A DNA stretch of 64,000 nt from Arcobacter nitrofigilis DSM 7299 (GCF_000092245.1 NC_014166.1:1364001-1428000); one strand, 5' to 3'. Counted from the first letter of the stretch, positions 27,518 to 38,023 are shown. The notes: a model not told the origin generated them from the sequence alone. Program-made: numbers and translations.

Positions 27518-28924
27518 ATGTTATTTACTAATATATTAGAAAATATAAAAGATGAAATTATCAACAAAACTCAAGAACTTGTTCAAATTAAAAGTGTAGA
27601 AACTCTATCAAAGCCTGGTATGCCTTTTGGCGAGGGAGTTAATGAAGCTTTAGAGTATACATTAAAGCTTTGTAAAGATTTAGGATTTAAGATAAAAAAT
27701 TTTGATGGATATGCAGGACATGCAGACTTAGGTGAGGGGGATGAAATGATAGGAATTCTTGTTCATTTAGATGTAGTCCCTGAGGGTGATTTAGAGAATT
27801 GGACATATCCACCATATAGTGCAACTATTAAAAATAATCGTATTTATGGAAGAGGGACTATTGATGATAAAGGTCCTACAATAGCAGCTATTTATGCAAT
27901 GAAAGCATTAAAAGATAGTGGTGTTTTATTAAAAAAGAAAATCAGAATTATTTTTGGTACAGATGAAGAAAGTGGTTGGGAATGCATGCGTTATTATTTG
28001 AAAAAAGAAAAAGCTCCTCAGATTGCTTTTACCCCAGATGCAAACTTTCCAGTTATATATGGAGAAAAAGGAATTATTACCCTTAAACTAAAACAAGAGT
28101 TTAATGTACCTTCAAATTCGAAAATAAATATAAAATATATAAGAGGTGGAGAATTATCTAATATAGTTCCAAACTATTGCGAAGCCTTACTTTATATTAA
28201 AAATGAGCCAAGCTCTATTTATGAAGAATGTTTAAGTCTTATTAAAAAAGAAAAATACTCAATAGATTTACACTTAGATAATAATAATCTTTATTTAAAA
28301 TCCCATGGTGTATCTGCACATGCTATGGAACCACAAAAAGGGAAAAATGCAATTTCTCAACTAATGCAAGTATTAAAAGTACTTAATTTAGAATCTACTC
28401 AAATGAACAGTTTTATTGATTTTTATAATAATAAAATCAATACACAAACAAATGGAGAATCTCTTAATTGTCAAATGAATGATAAAGATTCAGGAGAACT
28501 TACACTTAATGTTGGAATAATTGATTTTTGTGAGAATAAAGGTGAATTAACATTAAATATTCGTTATCCAGTTACCAAAAAAGATACAATGGTAATCGAC
28601 AAAATAAATGCTAATCTTATTAATAGTAATATTAAAATGGAAATTATAAATAATATGCCTCCTTTATATATGCCAAAAGACAGTAAACTTGTTAAAACCT
28701 TGACTAGTGTGTATAAAAAAATGACAAATGATGATACTCAAGCCCAAACATTTGGTGGGGGAACATATGCAAGAGCATTGGATAATGCAGTTGCTTTTGG
28801 TCCTATCTTCCCTGGACAAGTTAATTTAGCTCATCAAACAGATGAATTTATTGAAATCGATGATTTAATAAAAAATGCACAAATTATGGCACAGGCAATT
28901 TATGAACTTGATTTATTAGATTGA
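27518..28924 (+). CDS. Sapep-type M20 dipeptidase
   Basis: A 468-residue M20 metallopeptidase of the PepV/Sapep group. Metal ligands are in VHLDVVPEGD (about residue 90), GRGTIDDKGPT (about 118) and GTDEESGWECM (about 152, catalytic glutamate), with TPDANFPVIYGEKG and the C-terminal GGGTYARAL...FGPIFPG. Such enzymes cleave dipeptides using Mn or Zn. It closes the transporter cluster, so imported peptides are a reasonable substrate. A GGAATTC sequence before the ATG provides the Shine-Dalgarno. Confidence 0.9.
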   Translation: MLFTNILENIKDEIINKTQELVQIKSVETLSKPGMPFGEGVNEALEYTLKLCKDLGFKIKNFDGYAGHADLGEGDEMIGILVHLDVVPEGDLENWTYPPYSATIKNNRIYGRGTIDDKGPTIAAIYAMKALKDSGVLLKKKIRIIFGTDEESGWECMRYYLKKEKAPQIAFTPDANFPVIYGEKGIITLKLKQEFNVPSNSKINIKYIRGGELSNIVPNYCEALLYIKNEPSSIYEECLSLIKKEKYSIDLHLDNNNLYLKSHGVSAHAMEPQKGKNAISQLMQVLKVLNLESTQMNSFIDFYNNKINTQTNGESLNCQMNDKDSGELTLNVGIIDFCENKGELTLNIRYPVTKKDTMVIDKINANLINSNIKMEIINNMPPLYMPKDSKLVKTLTSVYKKMTNDDTQAQTFGGGTYARALDNAVAFGPIFPGQVNLAHQTDEFIEIDDLIKNAQIMAQAIYELDLLD

Positions 28925-28943
28925 TATAAGATTTTAAAAATTT

Positions 28944-29306
28944 TTAATTTTCAAGTTTTTTTACCAAGTGTTTATAAAACTTATTAAGAGATGGTAATTC
29001 AATAGTTGATTCTCTTTGTTTTTTACCCCACATAGATTCTGGGAAATAAGAATCCTCTTTAAATCTTGCCATTACATGAAAATGTACATGGGGAACATAG
29101 TTTCCAAAAGATGCAATATTTATTTTCTCTGGGTTAAAATAACTTATCATCTCTTTTTCAATAATATCTAAAGCTCTTAATATCTCCATTTTAGTTTCTT
29201 GATTACACTCACTAAACTCTTTTAACTCTTTTTGAGTAAAAATTTTTAACCAAGGTATCTCACTTTTTTCAATCTCAACTTTTATTAAACTATTTTCATA
29301 AATCAT
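28944..29306 (-). CDS. HIT family nucleotide-binding protein
   Basis: A 120-residue histidine-triad protein with HVHFHVMAR at about residue 90, the nucleophilic His being the middle one. HIT proteins hydrolyse or transfer nucleoside monophosphates. It lacks the CxxC zinc pair of Hint/PKCI proteins, resembling the short DUF-like HIT proteins of Campylobacterota. It starts 8 bases after the stop of the large signalling gene at 29315 and is probably cotranscribed with it. Confidence 0.82.
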   Translation of the reverse strand: MIYENSLIKVEIEKSEIPWLKIFTQKELKEFSECNQETKMEILRALDIIEKEMISYFNPEKINIASFGNYVPHVHFHVMARFKEDSYFPESMWGKKQRESTIELPSLNKFYKHLVKKLEN

Positions 29307-29314
29307 TATTTTTC

Positions 29315-31729
29315 CTAAATTTTATTAAAATCAATTGTAATCTCATCCATTTGTTCTTCACTCAAATATTTATTTGCATAATCTAGGTGAAGATTATTAT
29401 CAACAAAAAATTTAACAATATCTCTATCTAAATGTTGATCTTTTATCATAAATGATAAAATTCTAAGAGAAGTATTAAGAGAATTTGCTTTTTTGTATGG
29501 TCTATCATTTGCAGTTAGTGCTTCAAATACATCTGCAACTGCAAGTATTTTGTCTTCTATTGTCATAGGTAAATCAAGAATTTCAGGAGCTGAATAACCA
29601 CCACCTTTTACCATTTTATGATGAGAACCAGCAATTACAGGAACTCTTCTTAATTTTTTAGGGAAAGGCATAGTCTCTAACATTTTATAAGATACTGTAA
29701 CATGGTTGTTTATTATATCTCTTTCTTCATTTGTCAAAGTACCTTTTTTGATACATAAATTATATACTTCATTTTCACTGAGTAAGTTTGTATCTTCGCC
29801 ATTTATTTTAAGTTTTTGTTTTGCAATCTCTTTTATTCTCTCAATTTTTTCATCTTCCATGAATTCACCACCCGTGTTACATGTGATTACAAAATCAAGA
29901 TCTTCTTCTAAAGAAGTAATTTTATTTTGAAAAGCTATTGTTAATTGTTCTTTTTCTTTTATAGAAGAGGTTTTTGAAAAGGTTTTGTAATACTCTAATT
30001 CATAATCTTTTTTAACAATTTCAAATTTTGCTTTTACTGTATTTACTCTATCATAAATAGTTTCTAACTTTTTACCTTTATCTACAACATATTCAGGTGT
30101 AACAATTTTTCCAATATCATGAAGCCAAGCAGCTCTACTCATTTGTTTTATCTCATCTTGGGTAAAATTAATATCTTTAAATACTGTAGTGTCATCATTT
30201 ATTGCTTTTGTTAGAGTTTCTGCTATTTCTGCAACTCTATTAATATGACCACCTGTGTATTCAGATTTTTCACCAATGGCTGTCGCAATTGATTTAATAA
30301 AAGAGTCCAATAAGTTTTCTAATTCTGTTATTAATCTATTATTAGTAATTGAAACAGCAGCTTGTGATGCCATTGATTCTATTAGTTGTTTATCTTCATT
30401 TGTAAAAGTGATAGTATTTCCATCATCATCCATTTTATTTAATAATTGAAGTACTCCTATTACGTCATCATCATGGTTTTTCATGGGAATTACAAGCATT
30501 GATTTTGTTCTATATCCTGTTGATTCATCAAACTTTTTTGTACCTTCAAAATTAAAATCTTTGGTTTCATAAACATCAGGGATATTTATTAGTTTACCTT
30601 CTAGAGCACAAAGGGCTGCAACCATTTGTTCATTGGGTGTTCCATCTTCTTTGTATAGAGGTAACTCTGGCCATGTAATTTTACCTTCTGTTCCTCCCAT
30701 TTTTATGCTTAATGAGTCAGTTTGCACAACTTGAAACTTCAATCTCTTTTCATCTTCTGTTACTAAATAAAGTGTTCCTCCATCAGCATCAGAAAACTCT
30801 TTTGCACCTAAAAGAATCTTTTCCATTAGAACATCAAAGTTTTTTTCACTAGTAAGTGATTTACCAATGTCAATTAATTTTTTAATCTCTTTTTTGTTTA
30901 TATTAGATCTATTGGCATTGTATGATAAGTATTCATTAGATAATGAAATTACATCGCCATCATCTAATATCTTACCTTCATTAAGAAGTAAGTTATAATC
31001 TTGAATCTCTTTTCTTAAAATTTTGCTATAGGCAGGTTTTATGTGATTTATATAAACTCTTATATCATCTCTTTTTAGTTTTTTTAATTGTTCACTTAAT
31101 AAGGCAGGAGTTAAATGCTTACTATCAAAGGCTAATTGCTTAAATTTTGATGGAAAAGATACATCAATTATTATAGACTTTATAGTTAAATCATTATTTA
31201 TAGTTTCCCAAATGGAATCACAACAATAAGTATCTGATGAAAAAAGTAGAGAATTTTCATTTTTTGTAATTATGTATCCACAACTAGAATTTGTATGATT
31301 GTTTTTTATTACAGTAATTTTTGTATCATCTTCTAATATAATTGTTTCATCTATTTCAATTGGTTTAAAAACAATAGCTTTTAATTTTTTATTAAGTAAT
31401 TCTATTTCAGAAAAGTCAGGCCAAATTTCCCAATTTAAGATATAATTTCGTAAGTTTTCTAAGGTTTTACTTGTTCCATAGATAGTAATTGGCTTTTTTC
31501 TTTTTTCATAAAAGATATCAAGTAGATATGGTATATCATTTAAGTGATCTAAGTGGGAATGAGTTAAAAATATATTATCAATGTATTCAGCTTTAGTTCC
31601 AAGTCCTTTTACTATATTACCAGCATCAATAACACTATTTGTATTTATTTGTATACAAGTGGTATTTGAATCTAGGCTTTTACTACCATAAGCACCTAAG
31701 ACTTTTATAGAGTTTTTCATTACTTTCAT
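29315..31729 (-). CDS. MBL-fold / GAF / HD-GYP-type signalling phosphodiesterase
   Basis: I start at ATG 31729, which has GGAG six bases upstream; the longest frame begins with TTG 31741. The 804-residue protein has three modules. Residues ~8-270 form a metallo-beta-lactamase fold with THSHLDH, close to class II cyclic-nucleotide phosphodiesterases. Residues ~285-460 form a GAF domain with FDESTGYRTKSML, reminiscent of cyclic-nucleotide-binding GAFs. Residues ~465-790 form an HD-GYP-type domain with GGHINRV, WLHDIGK, a ~110-residue charged insert, then HHKMVKGGGYS and ADVFEALTANDRPY. The signature GYP is changed to GYS and HHE to HHK. No TM is seen. Confidence 0.85.
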   Translation of the reverse strand: MKVMKNSIKVLGAYGSKSLDSNTTCIQINTNSVIDAGNIVKGLGTKAEYIDNIFLTHSHLDHLNDIPYLLDIFYEKRKKPITIYGTSKTLENLRNYILNWEIWPDFSEIELLNKKLKAIVFKPIEIDETIILEDDTKITVIKNNHTNSSCGYIITKNENSLLFSSDTYCCDSIWETINNDLTIKSIIIDVSFPSKFKQLAFDSKHLTPALLSEQLKKLKRDDIRVYINHIKPAYSKILRKEIQDYNLLLNEGKILDDGDVISLSNEYLSYNANRSNINKKEIKKLIDIGKSLTSEKNFDVLMEKILLGAKEFSDADGGTLYLVTEDEKRLKFQVVQTDSLSIKMGGTEGKITWPELPLYKEDGTPNEQMVAALCALEGKLINIPDVYETKDFNFEGTKKFDESTGYRTKSMLVIPMKNHDDDVIGVLQLLNKMDDDGNTITFTNEDKQLIESMASQAAVSITNNRLITELENLLDSFIKSIATAIGEKSEYTGGHINRVAEIAETLTKAINDDTTVFKDINFTQDEIKQMSRAAWLHDIGKIVTPEYVVDKGKKLETIYDRVNTVKAKFEIVKKDYELEYYKTFSKTSSIKEKEQLTIAFQNKITSLEEDLDFVITCNTGGEFMEDEKIERIKEIAKQKLKINGEDTNLLSENEVYNLCIKKGTLTNEERDIINNHVTVSYKMLETMPFPKKLRRVPVIAGSHHKMVKGGGYSAPEILDLPMTIEDKILAVADVFEALTANDRPYKKANSLNTSLRILSFMIKDQHLDRDIVKFFVDNNLHLDYANKYLSEEQMDEITIDFNKI

Positions 31730-31849
31730 TATCATCTCCAATTATTCTTAACAGATTATATCAAATAATTTTTAAAACAATTTTCTTTTTGATACTTCTA
31801 GCCTTAAGTAAGGTAAATTTAATTAATAAAACCTTAAGCTGACTTTAAA

Positions 31850-31855
31850 TATAAT
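31850..31855 (+). promoter_or_regulatory. -10 box of the alpha ribosomal operon
   Basis: TATAAT in the context TTTAAATATAATCC lies 175 bases before the rpmJ ATG. It is the best -10 in the divergent gap and implies a leader of about 168 bases. CTTAAG repeats at about 31804 and 31834 flank the region upstream. Confidence 0.6.
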
Positions 31856-31861
31856 CCAATT

Positions 31862-32030
31862 CCATTTTTCAACCACAAAAGAGTTTTTTATAAAATTTTT
31901 GTGTTTTATAAAGAGTTGGTAAGAAGAGCGCAAGTGGACATAAGTATTATAGATAAGTGAAGCAGTTCACTTTTTATTCACGCTTCTTGCCTGTTGAAAA
32001 TGTGGATAATAAACACAAAGGAAAGCAACT
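31862..32030 (+). promoter_or_regulatory. structured mRNA leader of rpmJ-rpsM-rpsK-rpsD-rpoA-rplQ
   Basis: Hand folding shows four pairings. Hairpin 1 is CACAAAA 31874-31880 with TTTTGTG 31897-31903. A long stem pairs GGTAAGAAG 31918-31926 with CTTCTTGCC 31983-31991 (one G-U). An inner hairpin pairs AAGTGAA 31955-31961 with TTCACTT 31966-31972 around GCAG. Alternatively TTTGTGTTT 31898-31906 pairs with AAACACAAA 32011-32019, which reaches into the rpmJ Shine-Dalgarno AAAGGAAAG. Hairpin 1 and the last pairing exclude each other. The layout suggests autoregulation by a ribosomal protein such as S4, encoded in the operon, but this is inference. Confidence 0.5.
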
Positions 32031-32144
32031 ATGAAAGTTAGAGCTTCGGTAAAAAAAATGTGTGACAAATGTAAAGTTGTCAAAAGAAGAGGGATCGTAA
32101 GAGTTATTTGCGAGAACAAAAAACACAAACAAAGACAAGGATAA
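32031..32144 (+). CDS. rpmJ: 50S ribosomal protein L36
   Basis: A 37-residue basic protein, [11 protein letters not shown]..., with the zinc-ribbon CDKC near residue 11, then C27 and H32, the standard L36 C-x2-C...C-x4-H form. It is preceded by AAAGGAAAG and ends two bases before the rpsM ATG. Length and sequence are textbook for the non-paralogous zinc-containing L36. Confidence 0.95.
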   Translation: MKVRASVKKMCDKCKVVKRRGIVRVICENKKHKQRQG

Positions 32145-32146
32145 TC

Positions 32147-32509
32147 ATGGCAAGAATTGCGGGTGTTGATTTACCAAACAAGAAAAGAATGGAATACGCA
32201 TTAACGTATATTTTTGGAATTGGGTTATATAACTCAAGATTAATCCTTGATGCTACTGGAATATCTTATGACAAAAGAGCTCATGAGTTAACAGAAGATG
32301 AAGCAGCAGCTATCAGACTAGAAATCCAAAAAAACTACCAAGTTGAAGGTGATCTTAGAAAAAAAGTAGCTATGGATATTAAATCACTTATGGACTTAGG
32401 TTCTTACAGAGGATTAAGACATAGAAAAGGTTTACCGTGTAGAGGGCAAAAAACTAAAACTAATGCTCGAACTAGAAAAGGTAAAAAAAGAACTGTTGGT
32501 GCAGCGTAA
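32147..32509 (+). CDS. rpsM: 30S ribosomal protein S13
   Basis: The start is ATG 32147 ([14 protein letters not shown]); the frame extends upstream but that part overlaps rpmJ. The 120-residue protein has the S13 helix-two-turn-helix region, ALTYIFGIG, and the C-terminal [18 protein letters not shown] tail that contacts tRNA and 16S rRNA in the head of the small subunit. It is the second gene of the alpha operon. Confidence 0.97.
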   Translation: MARIAGVDLPNKKRMEYALTYIFGIGLYNSRLILDATGISYDKRAHELTEDEAAAIRLEIQKNYQVEGDLRKKVAMDIKSLMDLGSYRGLRHRKGLPCRGQKTKTNARTRKGKKRTVGAA

Positions 32510-32518
32510 GGATAAACA

Positions 32519-32911
32519 ATGGCAAAAAGAAAAGTAACTAGAAAAAAAGTAGTAAAAAAGAATATTGCTGATGGTATCGTTCATATTGCGGCATCATTTA
32601 ACAATACTATGGTAACAATAACTGATAGAGCTGGAAATGCAATCGCATGGAGTTCTGCTGGAAACTTAGGTTTCAAAGGTAGTAAAAAATCTACTCCTTT
32701 TGCTGCTCAAGCTGCAGTAGAAGATGCAATGGCAAAAGCAATTGAACACGGTGTCAAAAATGTTGGTATCAAAATTCAAGGACCAGGTTCAGGTAGAGAT
32801 ACAGCTGTTAAAGCTGTAGGAGCTATGGAAGGCATCAGAGTTTCATGGTTAAAGGACGTTACACCGTTACCACATAATGGTTGTAGAGCTCCTAAGAGAA
32901 GAAGAGTGTAA
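32519..32911 (+). CDS. rpsK: 30S ribosomal protein S11
   Basis: A 130-residue platform protein with the conserved [48 protein letters not shown] and C-terminal [17 protein letters not shown]. The start ATG follows an AAGGA Shine-Dalgarno, 9 bases after rpsM. It is cotranscribed in the alpha operon. Confidence 0.97.
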   Translation: MAKRKVTRKKVVKKNIADGIVHIAASFNNTMVTITDRAGNAIAWSSAGNLGFKGSKKSTPFAAQAAVEDAMAKAIEHGVKNVGIKIQGPGSGRDTAVKAVGAMEGIRVSWLKDVTPLPHNGCRAPKRRRV

Positions 32912-32921
32912 GGAGTAGTAC

Positions 32922-33548
32922 ATGGCAAGATATAGAGGACCAGTAGAAAAAATCGAGAGAAGACTTGATGCAGACCTTGGATTAAAAGGTGAAAGAAGAC
33001 TTAACGGAAAATCTGCATTAGAAAAAAGACCATTCGCTCCAGGACAACACGGACAAAGAAGAACTAAACTTTCTGAGTACGGTTTACAACTAAGAGAGAA
33101 ACAAAAAGCTAAATTTATGTACGGTGTATCTGAAAAACAATTCAGAAAATACTTTAAAGAAGCAGCAAGAAGAGAAGGTAATACAGGATCTAACTTAATT
33201 ACTTTAATCGAACAAAGATTAGACAATGTTGTTTATAGAATGGGATTTGCTACAACTAGAGCAAATGCTAGACAATTTACAACTCACGGTCATATCTTAG
33301 TAGATGGACAAAAAGTTGATATCCCTTCTTTTGTAGTAAAACCAGGGCAAAAAATTGAGATTAAAGAGAAATCTAAAACTAATCCTCAAATAGTAAGAGC
33401 TTTAGAATTAACTAATCAAACAGGAATGGTTGAATGGGTTGATGTTGATAAAGACAAAGCATTTGGTATTTTTACTAGAATTCCTACAAGAGAAGAAGTA
33501 GTTATTCCTGTTGAAGAAAGATTAATCGTAGAGTTATATTCTAAATAA
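32922..33548 (+). CDS. rpsD: 30S ribosomal protein S4
   Basis: S4 is a primary 16S rRNA binder that nucleates 30S assembly. It is 208 residues with the N-terminal [27 protein letters not shown], and a central S4 RNA-binding domain ([31 protein letters not shown]). The C-terminal domain is typical. The N-terminal zinc cysteines of many S4 proteins are absent (a C-minus form). In enterobacteria S4 represses its operon by binding an mRNA pseudoknot, relevant to the leader upstream. Confidence 0.97.
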   Translation: MARYRGPVEKIERRLDADLGLKGERRLNGKSALEKRPFAPGQHGQRRTKLSEYGLQLREKQKAKFMYGVSEKQFRKYFKEAARREGNTGSNLITLIEQRLDNVVYRMGFATTRANARQFTTHGHILVDGQKVDIPSFVVKPGQKIEIKEKSKTNPQIVRALELTNQTGMVEWVDVDKDKAFGIFTRIPTREEVVIPVEERLIVELYSK

Positions 33549-33567
33549 TAAATAAAGGTAGCAGCGT

Positions 33568-34566
33568 ATGAAAAAATTTGCAGACACTCCATTTTTACCA
33601 ACAGAAGTTGAAATCGAAGCAATCAGTGAAACTGAAGCTAAGATTTCTGCATATCCATTTGAAAGTGGTTTTGCAATTACATTAGCGCACCCATTAAGAA
33701 GACTACTTCTATCTAGCTCAGTTGGATACTCTCCAATTGCAGTTAAAATAGAAGGGGCAAGCCACGAGTTTGATTCTTTAAGAGGTATGCTAGAAGATAT
33801 TGCTATTTTTATTATCAATCTTAAAAATATTAAATTTAAAATTCTAAGTGATGAAAATCAAGTAGAAGTTGAATATTCTTTCAACGGACCTAAAGAAATA
33901 AAAGGTTCTGACTTAGTAAACTCTGATGTTGAAATTGTAAGTCCAGAAGCTCACTTAGCTACAATCAATGCTGATTGTAACTTAACTTTCTCTGTTATTA
34001 TTCAAAAAGGTATTGGTTATATGCCTTCTGAAGATATTAGAGATATGGTTTCTAGTGATTATATTCCACTTGATGCTTTCTTTACTCCAGTAAAAAAAGT
34101 TGTTTATGATATTGAAAAAATGCTAGTAGAAGACAACCCTAACTTTGAAAAAGCTGTATTTACAGTTCAAACTAATGGGCAAATTACACCAATCAATGCT
34201 TTCAAAGAAGCTGTTTCTGTAATGTATTCTCAAATGTCAGTATTCAATAAAGTATTCGATTTATCTGAAGTTACAGTTAGTGATTCAACTGAAGAACCTG
34301 TAGAATTAAAAGATTTAATTGTTAAAATTGACGATTTAAATTTAAGTGCTAGAAGTTTTAACTCTCTTGATAGAGCAGGGTTAAAATACTTAGGTGAATT
34401 AGTACTTATGAGTGAAGTAGAAGTTAAAAATATTAAAAACTTAGGAAAAAAATCTTATGACGAGATTGCTGATAAATTAGCATCTTTAGGATTCCCAGTT
34501 GAAAATACACTTCCAGAAAATATTGCATCAGCTTTAAGAAGAAAGCTAGAGCAGTTTAAAGCATAA
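33568..34566 (+). CDS. rpoA: RNA polymerase alpha subunit
   Basis: A 332-residue alpha subunit. The N-terminal dimerisation domain includes PFESGFAITLAHPLRRLLLSS and the beta/beta'-contact loops. The C-terminal domain, from about residue 245, contains LNLSARSFNSLDRAGLKYLGEL and NLGKKSYDEIADKL, the helix-hairpin-helix that contacts UP elements and activators. It follows rpsD after 19 bases. Confidence 0.97.
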   Translation: MKKFADTPFLPTEVEIEAISETEAKISAYPFESGFAITLAHPLRRLLLSSSVGYSPIAVKIEGASHEFDSLRGMLEDIAIFIINLKNIKFKILSDENQVEVEYSFNGPKEIKGSDLVNSDVEIVSPEAHLATINADCNLTFSVIIQKGIGYMPSEDIRDMVSSDYIPLDAFFTPVKKVVYDIEKMLVEDNPNFEKAVFTVQTNGQITPINAFKEAVSVMYSQMSVFNKVFDLSEVTVSDSTEEPVELKDLIVKIDDLNLSARSFNSLDRAGLKYLGELVLMSEVEVKNIKNLGKKSYDEIADKLASLGFPVENTLPENIASALRRKLEQFKA

Positions 34567-34578
34567 AAAAGGTAAATT

Positions 34579-34929
34579 ATGAGACATAAGCACGGATATA
34601 GAAAGTTAAGTAGAACTTCTTCTCATAGAAAAGCATTGTTAAAAAACATGGCAATAGCTTTAATAGAGAGAGAAAAAATCGAAACTACAGTTCCTAAAGC
34701 AAAAGAACTTAGTAGATATATTGAGAAATTAATTACAGTTTCAAGAGAACCTGATTTAAATACTCACAGATTTGTATTTGCTTCATTACAAGATAAAGAA
34801 GCTACAAAAAAAATAATTAATGAAATTGCACCAAAATACGTAGGTAGAAATGGTGGATATACTTCAATAATTAAAACAAGAATTAGAAGAGGTGATGCTA
34901 CACCTATGGCATTCATTTCATTAGTATAA
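34579..34929 (+). CDS. rplQ: 50S ribosomal protein L17
   Basis: A 116-residue protein with the standard start [25 protein letters not shown], the helix [21 protein letters not shown], and the final region [24 protein letters not shown]. It ends the alpha operon and is followed by a strong terminator. Confidence 0.97.
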   Translation: MRHKHGYRKLSRTSSHRKALLKNMAIALIEREKIETTVPKAKELSRYIEKLITVSREPDLNTHRFVFASLQDKEATKKIINEIAPKYVGRNGGYTSIIKTRIRRGDATPMAFISLV

Positions 34930-34951
34930 TTACTAATTAAATTTGTTTGTC

Positions 34952-34989
34952 AAAAGGGAAGGAGAGCATTGCTCTTCTTCCCTTTTTTT
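34952..34989 (+). terminator. intrinsic terminator of the alpha operon
   Basis: AAAAGGGAAGGAGAGC (34952-34967) pairs with GCTCTTCTTCCCTTTT from 34971 around ATT, with G-U tolerance, followed by a run of seven T. This is the strongest terminator in the window. Confidence 0.92.
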
Positions 34990-35037
34990 ATATAAATACA
35001 ATTAAAAATTATTTTTAGAATTTAATCAATTTTTTTG

Positions 35038-35043
35038 TATAAT
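35038..35043 (+). promoter_or_regulatory. -10 box of gatA-guaB
   Basis: TATAAT in TTTGTATAATCACG, 34 bases before the gatA start, after the alpha operon terminator. No -35 is recognisable. Confidence 0.55.
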
Positions 35044-35076
35044 CACGATATTTTTACAATTGATTAGGAGTAATAG

Positions 35077-36438
35077 TTGATAACATTAAAAGAAGCACTT
35101 TTATTAACAAATGATGAGATAAATAAATTAAGAAACGAACTAACTGATAAAATAAAAAATAATAGCATTGGTGCCTATGTAGAACAATTAACTAATACAG
35201 ATATTAATATTTCAGGTTCTGGAATACCAATAGCAATAAAAGATATTATAAATGTAAAAGATTGGAGTATTACTTGTGGAAGTAATATTTTAAAGGGCTA
35301 TGTTTCTCCTTATGATGCTACTGTAATTACAAATTTAAGAAAAGCAGGATTAAGTCCATTTGGTAGAGCTAATATGGATGAATTTGCAATGGGAAGTACT
35401 ACGGATACTTCTTGTTATGGAAAAACTTTAAACCCTTATGATAATGAAAAAACAGCTGGTGGAAGTTCAGGTGGAAGTGCCGCAGCCGTTGCTGATGGCA
35501 TTGCTGTTGCTGCACTTGGAACTGATACTGGTGGATCAGTTCGACAACCTGCTGCTTATTGTGGAGTAGTTGGTATGAAACCAACTTATGGAAGGGTTTC
35601 AAGATATGGAATTACTGCATACTCTTCTTCACTTGACCAATGTGGACCTATTACTCAAAATGTTGAAGATGCTGCGATATTATATGACATAATTTCTGGG
35701 CATGACCCAATGGATTCTACATCAGCTGATGTAGAATATGAAGCAGTCGCTGCTAAACTTGATTCAAATAGAAAACTTACAATTGCAGTTATTGACAACT
35801 TTGTTTCTCAAGCAAGTCCAGCAATTCAAAAGGGTTTTGAAAAAGCAGTAAAAGTATTAGAAGAAGCAGGACATAAAATTATTCATAAAAATATGTTAGA
35901 TACTGATAAAATTGTATCAACTTATTATATTATTGCAACAGCAGAAGCTAGCGCAAATCTTGCAAGATTTGATGGTGTTAGATTTGGAAATAGAAAAGGT
36001 GATGCTGGTCTAAAAGATATGTATACTCAAACAAAATCACAAGGTTTTGGACCTGAAGTACAAAAAAGAATTATGTTAGGTTCATTTGTATTAAGTTCTG
36101 GATATTATGATGCTTATTATATAAAAGCACAAAAAGTAAGACATTTAATTAAAGATGAATATTCAGCAATTTTTGATGAAGCTGATTTGATTTTATCTCC
36201 AGTTGCTCCAACTACAGCTCCAAAATTTGGTTCATTTAAAACTTCTTTAGAGATGTATTTAAGTGATATTTATACAATTTCTGTAAACCTTGCAGGATTA
36301 CCAGCTATATCATTACCTGTTGATAAAGATGAAGATGGTATGCCAGTTGGACTACAATTAATTGGAAAAGCATATGACGAACAAACAGTTTTTGATGGCG
36401 CTTTATCACTAGAAAAAGCAGTAAATTATAAAAAGTAA
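35077..36438 (+). CDS. gatA: Asp-tRNA(Asn)/Glu-tRNA(Gln) amidotransferase subunit A
   Basis: GatA is the amidase of the GatCAB complex that converts misacylated Glu-tRNA(Gln) and Asp-tRNA(Asn). The Ser-cisSer-Lys triad is visible: lysine in IPIAIKDII (about residue 58), cis-serine in GGSSGGSAAAVADG (about 131), nucleophile serine in GTDTGGSVRQPA (about 155). The 453-residue frame starts with TTG at 35077, justified by AGGAG at 35066-35070 with a 6-base spacer. gatB and gatC are not linked. guaB follows after 16 bases. Confidence 0.95.
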   Translation: MITLKEALLLTNDEINKLRNELTDKIKNNSIGAYVEQLTNTDINISGSGIPIAIKDIINVKDWSITCGSNILKGYVSPYDATVITNLRKAGLSPFGRANMDEFAMGSTTDTSCYGKTLNPYDNEKTAGGSSGGSAAAVADGIAVAALGTDTGGSVRQPAAYCGVVGMKPTYGRVSRYGITAYSSSLDQCGPITQNVEDAAILYDIISGHDPMDSTSADVEYEAVAAKLDSNRKLTIAVIDNFVSQASPAIQKGFEKAVKVLEEAGHKIIHKNMLDTDKIVSTYYIIATAEASANLARFDGVRFGNRKGDAGLKDMYTQTKSQGFGPEVQKRIMLGSFVLSSGYYDAYYIKAQKVRHLIKDEYSAIFDEADLILSPVAPTTAPKFGSFKTSLEMYLSDIYTISVNLAGLPAISLPVDKDEDGMPVGLQLIGKAYDEQTVFDGALSLEKAVNYKK

Positions 36439-36445
36439 AGAATAG

Positions 36446-37897
<1,452 letters not shown>

Positions 37898-37900
<3 letters not shown>

Positions 37901-38023
37901 AAAGCTTTAGCTTTTTAAATATGCTTCGTTCACCTTCATTTTTAGAGACAGTCACTTACTACTTGTAAGCTCCTGCCTCTAAAAACTTGCTTGCCTTGCC
38001 TCTTTAAATTCTAAAGCTTTCTA
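37898..38023. repeat. 126-bp nested palindromic element starting at the guaB stop codon
   Basis: The outer arms TAGAAAGCTTTAG (37898-37910) and CTAAAGCTTTCTA (38011-38023) are a perfect 13-bp inverted repeat. Inside lie TTTAAA/TTTAAA (37914-37919, 38003-38008), TTTTTAGAG/CTCTAAAAA (37939-37947, 37977-37985) and CTTAC/GTAAG (37955-37959, 37965-37969). The left arm can also fold locally as AAAGC-TTTA-GCTTT, and the right end runs into ATATTTTTTTATT. It may act as the guaB terminator, but its size suggests a MITE-like or structured-RNA element. Confidence 0.65.

Noticed and set aside
31804-31840. CTTAAG repeats upstream of the alpha operon as a terminator or operator
   Set aside because: Arms are short and widely spaced (AAGGT...ACCTT), with no T-run; too weak to call.
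32108-32146. Extended N-terminus of rpsM
   Set aside because: Overlaps rpmJ; the conserved S13 start MARIAG is at 32147.
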